Source of the DNA: Sacculina carcini
Lineage: Eukaryota; Arthropoda; Thecostraca; Sacculinidae
Direction: 5' to 3'
Assembly: GCA_916048095.2 (NCBI GenBank)
Contig: OU696592.1
Location: forward strand, 7,141,427 to 7,205,426
Length of the DNA: 64,000 nt
A program made the position numbers and the translations under genes. Positions 39,547 to 50,906 of this stretch are shown one piece after another (the first letter of the stretch is position 1; every line of letters begins with the position of its first letter). The notes beneath the pieces were generated by a model. The model searched no databases. It was not told the DNA's origin and saw only the letters and a list, made by a program, of their open reading frames with translations.

Positions 39547-42500
39547 ATGTCGGATCGCCACAACAAAACGCTCATCAAACAGATAAACATGCTTCAGGGT
39601 GAGTACACCTGATTGGTGGTTTGTTTTACGATGTACATGCATACATTGGTGCACACATTCGGTCAATGTGGTTCATGGCTCTTGGCATTTGCAACTCATT
39701 GTATTGTCTCATGTGTGTTCATTGATATTTCTTATATATGCTTGTGTGCTTGCCACTTAATTCCGTTATGTTTCAATTTTTGTTTCCTTTAGCTCAATGC
39801 GCTATCAGTTTCCACAATTGGTTGGAACAGACACGCACTCTTGTACCAAACAAGAATCAAGATGAGAATTGTTGTTGCCTTACATTTCGCTTGGTTCGGT
39901 TGTATTTGACTTCACAGTAAGCTTATGTGCAGGTCGAATAGGACCACTTGTCGACATGTACTGTACGCCAGTGTTTGTGTGACAGGCATGATCGACCGTC
40001 AGGGCAGATCATCAGAGCGCACTTCCACTTACCGGCCTGTACGCAATATGAATTCAGCGTGCCGCTTGTCCGGCGTTTGTCCCACTGTTCATCACGGGGC
40101 ACCAGCCGTGCCGTGGAACAACACGCGCCGCCTGGATCGACGGAAAATGACAACGATCGGCATCACCAAGCCGTCACACGTGTCTGATTCATCGGCGATT
40201 GTCTCGACGTCCAGTGACCGTGTTATCCGTGATGACTCGAGCAGTAAAAGTCAGACAGCTGATTCACAACCAGACAAATTGACGTCGTTGTGTCGGTCCA
40301 CGTTGACCGCTAACTCCGCCTCAGTTCGTAAAACATGCGAGCCAAGACGGGCAATTATGTCGTCGACCGTGACCGCCACACCTACCGTTTTTTCACGTCA
40401 TAAACTGGTACGAGCCAACAAGTCGATCACTGTTCGTCGCAAACGCTCAGCATCGCAGGACTCGAGATCGCTGATCGGTGAAGGTCACTCGTTGAATTCA
40501 TCTGTTCAGCGTCACTCTGCCGCGGTCGGTTTCATCGGTCGTCGTAAACTTGTGCGCGTGAGCGGTGTCACGAGCCACGGCAGCACTACTACAGCGTCAA
40601 CATTGAGCGCGCTGCATGATGGCCGAGTTGTCTCGTGGCAGCGGCGGTGTAGTGCTGCCAGACAGACGGACCGAGTGGCGAGGCTGCATCGTCGCAAACG
40701 CTCGTGCTCACTGTCGCAACATCACGCAATCTCCCTGTCAGGTTACTGCACACGCTCTACACATACGAGATGTGGCCTAGCACTGGTTCAGAACTGGTGC
40801 CGCAACAGCTTGTTTGAAACTCCAAGAAACACTTCTGTGTTTGCACCCTTCACCAGTGCTCAAATATCTCAAATGTCATTTTCCCCTTTGTTATGGCTCC
40901 ATGCACTGATGTGAGGTTTTTATGATCCTCAATTTCGTGGCGAAATTACTTTTTTTCGTTTCTAAAAAATCTGGAAGCATCCTAAACCAGGGGGAATTTC
41001 AATTGGGATTGCGAGGTGGAGTCTGTGTTTCTCGGTGTTATTTTAAACTGGTTTGTTTTGAGTTAGTAATTGATTTTCTATTCTATGAAGGTGTATTGAG
41101 TAGCGATGCGTGGCGTGTTTATGTGGTCAAAGGTCGTGTTTCTCGCTTCAAACTCAGCAGGTCTGCCGTGTCTTCTCGCACCAGCACAGCAGCAGCAGTG
41201 AATACGCCAGCCGCTGTCACCGCCAGGTTGCTTGTTTATACATCAGCTATATAACATAACAGCTACGTATGGTCAGAGTTTCGCTCGGTCATCGAGGCCT
41301 TTTAATGGTGTCCTAGTTTGTCAATGCAGATACATTGTGTTGAATGATGCGAAGGTCACTGTTGAGGCAGCATTGCGGTGAGATTAATTCTGATGTGGTT
41401 GTCATGTTGTGTTACACGTGCAGTAGTCAGGTGAAGATATCTCGCGCAAGTACCGGCGACAGACGTCCACCCTGTTTGTTTTATTGTCGCACGGGCCGGT
41501 GTGCGCGCCACCAGCACAGCTTGGCGGCTCCACGTATAATGTGTGCCGGCGCCACCAGAGGGCGCTGCTGGCGTCTGCACGATCCCCGCTTGAGACCGGT
41601 GTGTATGCGCTATCTGATGACGGGTCAATGCAGGGGCGCGACGGATCTGACGGCCGGCAATGACGAGGCTGTCGGCAATGTGCACTCTGTCTGTCATCTC
41701 AATCACCAGCCACGCAAACAGAAAGTGCCAGTTTGTGTGCACTTTCTCGAACGAGAATGTCACAATGCGCAGTGTCGCTTCATGCACGTGCTACTCGATG
41801 ATGACGCTCCCCTGTGTCGCCGTTTTCTGGCGGGGTTTTGTCCTCTCGCCGATCAAGTCAGTTGTCAGCTGAACTCACTGATACATTTGTTATCAAATAT
41901 CCGCTTATTGTCAGGAATAAACCATCTATCAATGAGAAAACCTCGTGGAGAATGCATGCATGCATGTTGCATGGAAAGAATATTGAAAAATACCACTTGT
42001 GATTAACTGGTGAATTTTAATTACCATGTATTTAAGACTGGTTGATCACTTGATACATGTATTTAAGAATGTTTGATCATTTGATACATGTATTTAAGAC
42101 TGGTTGATCATTTGATACATGTATTTAAGACTGGTTGATCACTTGATACATGTATTTAAGACTGGTTGATCACTTGATACATGTATTTAAGGCTGGTTGA
42201 TCATTTGATACATGTATTTAAGACTGGTTGATCACTTGATACATGTATTTAAGACTGGTTGATCACTTGATACATGTTTTTAAGACTGTTTGATCACTCG
42301 ATACATGTATTTAAGACTGGTTGATCACTTGATACATGTATTTAAGACTGGTTGATCACTCGATACATGTATTTAAGACTGGTTGATCACTTGATACATG
42401 TATTTAAGACTGGTTGATCACTTGATACATGTGTGGCAATGTGTGTGGATGTTAACAGTGCAGACATAGGCATCAGTACTTGTGTACGGAGTTCAGTATT

Positions 42501-44695
42501 CGTGGCAGGTGCCGTTACGGTTCTAGCTGTGTCATGGCACATCACAGGCTCAAGCGAAGAACAACAAACACAACTTCTCCAACCACAAGGACTCGCCCGC
42601 AAAAAGTCAGCATTCACAGAAAAATAAGAATTTGTCTAATTTAATGCCTGTATTATCTGTGTATTTTATCTAGGAGTTGATGGACAATTGGCAGGTTGAA
42701 GAATAATCGCAGGTGATTCAATGTGCACCAGCATGCAGCATGGACTGTTCGCTGGTCACTGCGCAATTCATTCGAAACATGATGTGAAAACGCATTCGTT
42801 CTAAACTAGTTTTCCAGCAGAATCACAGTTTATTGATAATTTACGGCCGAGTTATCAGTCAGCTTGCGCCTAGTTCTCATATGTACATATATTGTGCCGT
42901 TGATCACTTAACATTCACACTTAACAATACATAACTTAACATCTCCACACGCGCAAACGTACGGTGTACTTTTTCATTACCATGCAAGATTTAACTACCT
43001 AATCGATTCAATGAGCTGCTTGCTTTCTATTTGTGCAATTCGGTCTTCTCTAGCTATGTGGCTGTAACATCAATTATGGGTTTTTATTCCCGATTTGACG
43101 TCGATAGATGGTAGGTCGGTAGTTTGGTAATATATGATGGTAGGTCGGTAGTTTGGTAATATATGATGGTAGGTCGGTAGTTTGGTAATATATGATGGTA
43201 GGTCTGTAGTTTGGTAATATATGATGGTAGGTCTGTAGTTTGGTAATATATGATGGTAGGTCGGTAGTTTGGTAATATATGATGGTAGGTCGGTAGTTTG
43301 GTAATATATGATGGTAGGTCGGTAGTTTGGTAATATATAATGGTAGGTCGGTAGTTTGGTAATATATGATGGTAGGTCGGTAGTTTGGTAATATATGATG
43401 GTAGGTCGGTAGTTTGGTAATATATGATGGTAGGTCGGTAGTTTGGTAATATATGATGGTAGGTCGGTAGTTTGGTAATATATAATGGTAGGTCGGTAGT
43501 TTGGTAATATATGATGGTAGGTCGGTAGTTTGGTAATATATGATGGTAGGTCGGTAGTTTAGTAATATATGATGGTAGGTCGGTAGTTTGGTAATATGAT
43601 GGTAGGTCGGTAGTTTGGTAATATATGATGGTAGGTCGGTAGTTTGGTAATATATAATGGTAGGTCGGTAGTTTGGTAATATATGATGGTAGGTCGGTAG
43701 TTTGGTACTATGATGGTAGGTCGGTAGTTTGGTAATATATTATGTGGCACAGTCGGTGTTCGGTCGTGTGAACTGCATCTTTAACTCCGAGTTAACCTGA
43801 GTTGCAGTGTTAGTGTAGCAGCGCGGACCAAGTGGGAGACTGGATTTTGACACGATCATCTAGTATCTGAACATATCGGGGTATATCAACTAAACCATTC
43901 TCTCATCAATCATTATAGTTTCTCAAACTCTGTATGTCGTTTGGGTGCTACCGGTACATGGGGCTACCGCGTGGTGGTAATAGTGTTTGCGCTCTTCCCA
44001 TTTCATTGGAATTGCCTGTAATTAGTGATAATAAGGATGCCTTGTCATTCCTGTGGTGCTAGTTAGCAATATCCTTATGATGCGCAGGTTGTGTAAGAAT
44101 TTATGAATATTAACAGTTAGTGAAAGAGACAATTGTGCAGCTGGTTTTATGATACGGAAAATGTTGAAATTGGTCGCTTGCACCGGGTCATTATATGGTC
44201 TCACATGAAACTGTGTTTGGTTGGGCTCAAATTTGTTTGGGTTTTGTTGTTGACAAGGCACTGAAAGAAAGCGCTGGTGTTCACGTCAACAAAGCGGTAA
44301 CGAGTTGCAGGCGATACTACAATGCTTCTAACCAAGCAGGTAAACTAATGCGACCAAGGAGCCTCTTCTCACGATTTCCCCGCTTAACTGTTTTGTCCCG
44401 ATTGACATTTTGAAGAAGGTCATTATCCACAACGATCCTGATAGCATGCGAGTTATCAGCAGCATTGACAGGCGGTGATCAGATTTCACGTCTCTGATGC
44501 TGGTTTGTGTCTGTGTCAGTGTCTCCATGCAGCCAGCAGTGCGCGGATCACGTGGACAAGGAAATCTCGTTCATCCGTTTAGCTGATGATTCTAGTAGCG
44601 ATGATGGTGAGCCCTGTGGCTCGACGAATTCTAGCGCTATGACGTCTTTTGTGACTATTCAAGTGTCCAGCGATGAAGAAAATTGCGTGTCGTAA
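39547..44695 (+). CDS. ZC3H3: ZC3H3-like protein with five CCCH zinc fingers
   Basis: Nuclear RNA-binding protein; the vertebrate/fly (Smicl) family acts in mRNA polyadenylation/export and with CPSF/SMAD. Exons: 39547-39598, 39986-40741, 41091-41226, 41330-41377, 41424-41856, 42459-42605, 44258-44339, 44520-44695; 609 residues. The N-terminus has the IKQINMLQG...ID motif; basic KLVRAN/RRKLVRV stretches follow. CCCH fingers: two with enlarged loops at about 41475-41720, then CVHFLERECHNAQCRFMH, CRRFLAGFCPLADQCRHRH (split by the intron) and CTEFSIRGRCRYGSSCVMAH. The C-terminal SFIRL motif matches PSFISL of the human protein. The last three junctions fit in phase but exon 7 is short and uncertain; reading straight through exon 6 would stop at TAA 42624. 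Confidence 0.87.
42025..42430. repeat. 31-bp minisatellite, about 13 copies
   Basis: Unit CATGTATTTAAGACTGGTTG plus ATCACTTGATA, regular 31-bp spacing, in the ZC3H3 intron that splits finger 4. Unlike other arrays it ends 28 bp before the acceptor and does not contain it. Confidence 0.93.
43107..43741. repeat. 29-bp minisatellite, about 22 copies
   Basis: Unit GATGGTAGGTCGGTAGTTTG plus GTAATATAT, with two shortened units near 43595 and 43707, in the long ZC3H3 intron 42606-44257. The rest of that intron shows no coding signal. Confidence 0.95.
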
Positions 44696-45317
44696 GTATT
44701 TTCCATTTCTACATTCTCGTGTGCATTTATAGAGTTAATTAAATGACTCTTAATCAAATTATTGAAGTGCTTATGATGCCACGGAGCTTGGCTTCCAGAC
44801 CCGAGTCTACGGCTTAATGGTGTCAGTCGTGTTGTTCTTTTGGCTGTGAAGTGAATAGTTTTATTTGTGCCAAATGGTGATGACTACAAATAAACATCTC
44901 TCACTGCGTACATAGTTTATTTTCAGAGTTTTGTGGCGGTACCTTCAAATGTGGCTCGCGAGCCAATCACGAACACATTTCGTTCATGGAGAAATTTTAA
45001 TGGTATTTGCCATTGATCAAATTGTACTAGGTACACGTTCTATATCAAATATTCTGTAGCTGTAGCTGAAATACATGCAATTTGGCTGATGTTAACATAA
45101 CAGGGACTCTGTAATAGTGGATTCTGGTGTGGTCTACCATGATTAGCTGAGCATTTCAACCATGGTCCCATATCAGATCACAGCGCAACATAATACTTGG
45201 CATATTGGTTGTGGTTGAGACGAATAGGTTAATGGGCGAAATGGTTTAGCCGAGATACTCGGGGAGACATAATGAAAATACTTGCGGTTGTGAGCGCGTG
45301 GTGGACATTGGTATTCA
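44696..45317. other. Convergent gap between ZC3H3 and the unknown gene
   Basis: About 620 bp without coding signal. The ZC3H3 stop overlaps GTAAGTATT (44692-44700), a perfect-looking donor, so a further small 3' exon cannot be excluded. Confidence 0.6.
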
Positions 45318-48300
45318 TTACTGCACACAGCACGACGCGTCAGATTGCTGGCTAGGTTGTGGTTGTGCCAGTTGGTCATTGAGAGTGGCCGTGTGCGTGT
45401 CTGGTGGACATTGCCCGCTGTAGGCCATGCACTTTGCATAGGACGCGTCGCACGTCGTCGTATCGGTCGAGTTGCTGCCGCATATCTCGTCTTCCATGAG
45501 TGAGTCGGTGCGTTGTGCGCCACTTGACTGTGCCGGTTTTGAGGAGACAATGGTGGCGTGACTGTGTGAGTCTTGCGCTGTTGCCGTGGTCGCAGTTTGA
45601 GGTGGCGTGGTGTTTTGCTGTGCCGCGTGCCAACTGCACTCAGGTTTTTGGGACTCGCTTTGCTGACAGTGTTTGTTGAGAGAGTGTGTAGCGGTGTCAG
45701 AGCAGAAGAGTGTGGTTTTGTCGCCTCGTGATATCCGATCTGCTTGGTTTAAATGATGTTTTGCCGGTGCTGGGAATGTGTTGATTGGAGCGTTTTTCTG
45801 GTGAATGGGGGATGATTGTGGATCCGGGCACGCCGAGTTGTCTGTGCCAGTGCAACGTCGTTTGGCGCGGCGTTTCTTGGCATTGTTTCTTGCAGCTGTC
45901 GCAGGACTGATTGGTTCTGTCTGAGAAGACCGCGACATCACGTCCACTGACGAAGGCGAGGACAAGGGCGATGTGTGTGAGCTGCTCGGAGAAGGTAGTG
46001 ACTGCGACGGTGTAGCAGTACAGCAGCTCGCATCAACCACCGTCGTGTCTACTGCCGAGGTCGTGCTAGTAGTTGTAGTCGGGTGGTCGCATGTTGTCGG
46101 ACTTGTGTGCGATCGCCACACCATCGTACCTTCGTCACTTTCTGTCACGCTCACGCAGTCCGCACCAACAGCTCGTGAGTGCTGCGCGTATGAACTGCTG
46201 CTGTGTCCCACGTGCTGTGCCGCTCGGCCGCCTCCACCGACCGCCCACAATTCGCGCAGAGAGGCGTTCGCACGACTGACTCCCAGCGCGCGTAGAAACT
46301 GCCTGAATCGCTGATGTTGTTCTTGGTCGCTGGTCGTTGCACAGCGGTGCTCTTCTGCAGTAGTTCGTGCATGCAACACAGCGCGTTGCTCGCTGTCAGT
46401 ATCCCTCGCTGCCTCAGAACGCACCGGCGATATTGCTGACACCGCCGCCAATACCCCGGCGTACGTGGTGACGTCACAGGTGGTGGGACCGTGGTGCCAC
46501 GCATTAGGCGCGCGCTCTGTGCTCTCAGTCGGCTGGTTTGAGGCGCACGTCATGTCAGATGACAGCCACGTGGCACGCATCTCGTGCGAGCTGGCAGAAC
46601 GATACAGCAGTTCTGGTGGACATTCGAAGATACACAAACACAAACATATTTAGAAAAACTCTGGCATATTATCTTCACTGGTTCAGGCAGCGTACCTTTT
46701 ATGTTCAACCATTTCTGGATAGATGTATCGTGTTTATCATGTCTCATGCTTGCAAATACACATATATTTTGATGATCATTATTTCAATGTGGTGAAATCT
46801 TGAAGCTGTATATAGTAAAGTGCACTCCGTAGGCTCCGAATCAATCCCAATACCATTCCCAGATTAATCCCAACACCTAGGTGATATCTTTCACTGTGTA
46901 CAGAACGCAAGTAAATGTAACACATGGCGCACCAGAAGGCTCGGCCCCTTGTTCCCTGGGACCTCCAGTGCGTACATGAGTAGTGTTTGCTGTGTGAACG
47001 TGTCGCTGAATGACGTGGTGTCAACACACTGTCTATGAGGCTGGCAGTGTGACTCGTGTGCTGCGTGGCCTGTTCTCTGTACGACGCATCCATCCATGCG
47101 GCCCAGCAGGCGACGTCACCACGATACACAGCGCTAGCAGACATCGCAGCACGTGAATTCACCGCTCGACAATCACCACTGTCGGCGCACGAAATTGTCG
47201 ATAGCTGGCGTCCATAGTCGTTCCAACTGTATATCACATGAAACCAAATAGATACCACCTAAACCTAACTTAACCTGACCTAATCTAACCTAACCTAGCG
47301 TAACTTAATTCTAAGATAACCTAACGTAGCATAACCTAATGTGGTTTGCATCAAGCGGAAATCTCATGAAATTTCACTAAAAAATTGTTTTATTTCCGTA
47401 TATTTCGACGGTCATTTAGACCACATAGCACATGCATCGCTACACTGAGCGTTGGACAAGATAGTACATGTCGCAGTGGCGTATCTAGTGACTGAAATTT
47501 CACCGGGTGACAATCTCCTCAGCTGTATGAAGTTTAGTAGCTTTCAAACTTCTGAAAGTGTAAATGTATTATTCGAAGACGTATTGATCAAAATACGGAT
47601 ACACACTAATGATACGGATACTGGATACACACGTGACACTCAAACGGTAAACGTCCGTGAAATTTAGCATAACGAACTAAGACTAAAATAAAACAGCTTC
47701 AAATATAGCATTTACTCTTTCTATGCGCGCAGGTACCTGAAAACTGAAACTTTACAACTAAATTTTCCAGCTAGTTCACCCAGTGATGGCTGTGATGGCC
47801 GGGAAGAACTTGTTCGGCGCAGTCAACTTGGTCGCGTGTGCTATGTACGGATACGACATAACACACCTTGAAATACTAACAGAGAGGATTCCGAATTATT
47901 GAAATATTGTATTATGTGTATGTACCGACCGGCAGCTATAGATATTCTGTATTTGCGGCCATTGGCGATCCTCAAATAGCTGGTACTCTCCATCACTGTT
48001 GATGTTAAAAACTGAATGAGTAGACCCGCTTGCTTCATACAGCATCGTTTCCTCTGCAATGCCACTGTTGAGAAATTCCACAAGCACATTTTTCCCAGCG
48101 AACAAACTAAATTCAGTGGCGGATCCAGAGTGCAATTTAGGGGGGGGCGAATTATATACTAATGGCTAAGTAGCGTGTGAAGGTCATGACTTAGGGCATA
48201 TCAGTGGTGGCACCAAGGGGGGGATTCAGCCCCTTCAAAAATATGCTAAGCCCTCCCTAAGCCCCCCTAAAATCATAATCATGGACATTACAATTTCTTA

Positions 48301-49638
48301 CCACCGTAAATGAAGCCCTGTAATTTTGGTTCAAGTTCGAGGACTCAATCAGTGTGCTCTAGTCCCTTATTATAATATGATGTAGTCAGCGTTCGAGTGT
48401 AGCTCTTCATGTTTCGCCAACACAACTTTTTTCTTAGCCCCCCCCCCATCGGAAAAATCCTGGCGCCGCCACTGGGGCATAGTTCAATGATATACACACA
48501 TTTACACACACACACACACAATAATGTGCAGATGTGCTTTACGCTAAGGTTTATATCAACAAATTCTACTGAAATATATTTTTCTTAACCTTTTAGTGAG
48601 CCTCTTGGCTATGATCAGCTGATTGGAACATTTGGGGGGCTTTGGCTTCCTGAGCCCCCTTGGTCGATCCAACTCATTATTAAGGAAAAAACAACTTGAG
48701 CGTTCAAAGCGCAAATATTGCTATTTGTGTTTAGCGAGCAAATTGTAATAGTAACAGTGACAGAGATCAACCGGGAGAATGCGCATAACATTGCTAGATA
48801 ACCGTTAACATCCACTACAGGACAGATCTGTTTGGTCATGGAGGGTGTCAACTTCCCTTCTCCACTTTGAAGCATTGAAAGTGACATTTATAAACGTATA
48901 GGGAATCATTGAGATGGAATTATTTGGTGTTTGGTTTGCACCGGCCACAATCAGAGAAGTGTTGATTTTCGGTCTAAACTAAATGTGAAAGGATTCAAGA
49001 ACATTTAATTGAGCTAATTTAAAAAAACGCACAAAAACGTTTCTATATTTTTCATAGATTTTAGGTTAGCTTAGGTATAGCATTCTAATGTAATGTGCTG
49101 CCTTTGCAGGAGTCGTGGGACTGGAAGAAATTCGTTAAATCAAATTTTCTCAATCTAATAGTCTTGAATACTTACACATTTAGCGTCAACCTTTATTTTC
49201 TGTCTATTCTAGACGCAAGTCACCCAACATCTCTTGGTCTTGATATCAGTGCTGCAAGCAACTCGGTCCGCTCAGTAGTAGCCTACTTGACTATAACTGT
49301 TTTGATGTGGTTTCCGGCACCGCATCATCATTAGAGAACTAATTCTCATATATTTCAATTATCAGGCGATTAACATGCTAAATAATCTACAATAAAGTTT
49401 ACCAAATAGTGAATTTGTAGCTTGCACACGTGATTCATACTGCAGTTTACCTCGAGTGTCGATGTTTTTGTGTTTGCTGCATGTGGTGCCCTCGTTGGTC
49501 GACAAGGGAGGCCGCGACCACTAGACGCCTTGCCGCTATTATAGTCTTCTGTACGAGTCGAACCCATTCACGGTCACATTCGTGGTCAAACCAGGCCGGG
49601 TTAGACATGGGTCGCAATGTTGCCACCAGACTGGCCCG
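45318..49638 (-). CDS. Unrecognised three-exon gene, Ser/Thr/His-rich C-terminus
   Basis: Exons 49638-49451, 47226-46895 and 46612-45318 join in matching phases (2, then 1) with GT-AG borders and give about 603 residues ending at TAA 45318-45320. I do not recognise the family. Exon 1 has an amphipathic stretch (NPAWFDHECDREWVRLVQKT). Exon 2 is rich in Cys, His and Trp, with a possible metal-binding CTHW...FWCAMC pattern. Exon 3 has ELLYRSASSHE-like sequence preserved only as LLYRSASSHE, a helical FRQFLRALGVS segment, then a long low-complexity region with a basic patch (KKRRAKRRC). The start is uncertain: TAA lies in frame just upstream and ATG 49638 is the first after it. WFDxEC also occurs in LINE linkers, so a retroelement origin of exon 1 is possible. 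Confidence 0.5.
47255..47342. repeat. Degenerate CCTAA/CTTAA repeat
   Basis: About 85 bp of ACCTAAC/ACTTAAC/CCTGACC units inside the 2.2 kb intron of the unknown gene, similar to the run at 34250. Confidence 0.7.
48202..48474. mobile_element. hAT-like MITE, 273 bp, with 8-bp target-site duplication
   Basis: The left end CAGTGGTGGCACCAAGG and the reverse complement of the right end, CAGTGGCGGCGCCAGG, match apart from three changes. Flanks GGGCATAT (48194-48201) and GGGCATAG (48475-48482) agree at 7 of 8 bases. An 8-bp duplication with CAGTGG ends is typical of hAT elements. The interior has G and C homopolymers and no open frame: a non-autonomous element. A further left-end-like CAGTGGCGGATCCAG lies at about 48114, perhaps a truncated neighbour. 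Confidence 0.8.
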
Positions 49639-50906
49639 CATGTCGTCCAATACAACGTCCACTTACCCGGACGGTTGAGTTCACCGATTCAGAGAAAATA
49701 TACTATCTATTTTCCGAACAAGTGTGATAAAGCTATTGATTACTCAAAAAACCCGTCAAAGTAAAATTCAATCGTGAAAATTAGCTGCGTTGAAAAACTT
49801 CATGTAACAGTACTGAACTTTGAAAATCAACTAAACAAGATTGAATATTTTCGTTTGAAAATACAAGAAAATTAATAAAACGTGAACAATTGGAAAAGTC
49901 GCATCCCCAAACAATCACGACCGAAATTTGAGAAAAACAGTGCAGTTTGACAGTGGATTTGAACATTTGTGTACAAATTGATTTACACACGACCACACAC
50001 GTATACGTCAATATGCAATCACGCAATATTTACATAAATACAATTAATGGACGCATTATACGTTTATATATTTTATAAAATCACACAACGAAAATTATAA
50101 CACACGCACACAAGCGCGCTTACATTAATTTGACTGTTCATTGCCCATCAGTCTAGCTGGATGACACACCACAAACGGCACCAGACTCAAGTCAACACTT
50201 TCATTCTTTCTGCGTCAAATAAAACGCAACACGCACACACTCACACGCCGCTTTCTGGCTGGCAAGACACACACACACACACACACACGGTCAACAACCA
50301 CACCAATATACACACACCCCAGTCATATACTGTAACGCAAGCATGCATAAAACACACGAGCGCCATCATAAATGATCCCATTTCTCTCAGTCACCTGCCC
50401 TCAAACAATAAATGATCACACGATAAAGAGCAAAACAACATACTGCTCTATTCCCTGCTCCCATACTCTGTATACTCATACATAGAACCACTGTCATTTG
50501 CGTATCACATCAGCATGCGACTAAACCTATCAACTGACAACAATGTAATCCAACAGGCGCGTGCAACACACACACACACACACACACACACTGATTATTG
50601 CGAGATCATTTGCACATCTAAATAGCAAACACACGCGCGCACAAATCATGTGTAGATGGGCTAGAGTACAGGAAGGAAGAGCGCACGTCACAGTTCAATA
50701 CATATTGCATACACGCAACTCAGCCACTGTCACGCACCCAAACACGAACACAACGGTGCAAGCACGTCTATACTAAAACTCTCAAACATAATTGCACTAT
50801 GAAAACCGGTACAAAACATGCACACACTCACACACACACACACAATGGCACCGGAGACAAAAATATACGTTCATGTAGTCACACGCACACATGTAAGTGT
50901 TGGGCG
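49639..50906. other. Gap between the unknown gene and NCOA6, including the NCOA6 3' UTR
   Basis: No coding signal. Several (CA)n tracts (about 50270-50288, 50568-50590, 50820-50843) appear as TG on the NCOA6 sense strand. Confidence 0.6.

Noticed and set aside
43107-43741. CRISPR-like regular repeats
   Set aside because: Units are contiguous with no unique spacers, in a eukaryotic intron: a minisatellite. The same holds for 13651-14845 and 18035-19760.
46891-47097. Alternative frame in exon 2 of the unknown gene reading SFSDTFTQQTLLMYALEV
   Set aside because: It looks protein-like, but it needs a frameshift inside the exon and its end phase does not fit the next acceptor, whereas the chosen frame fits both borders.
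49095-49334. Plus-strand 79-codon frame with hydrophobic stretches
   Set aside because: AT-rich, no family resemblance, no neighbouring exons in phase.
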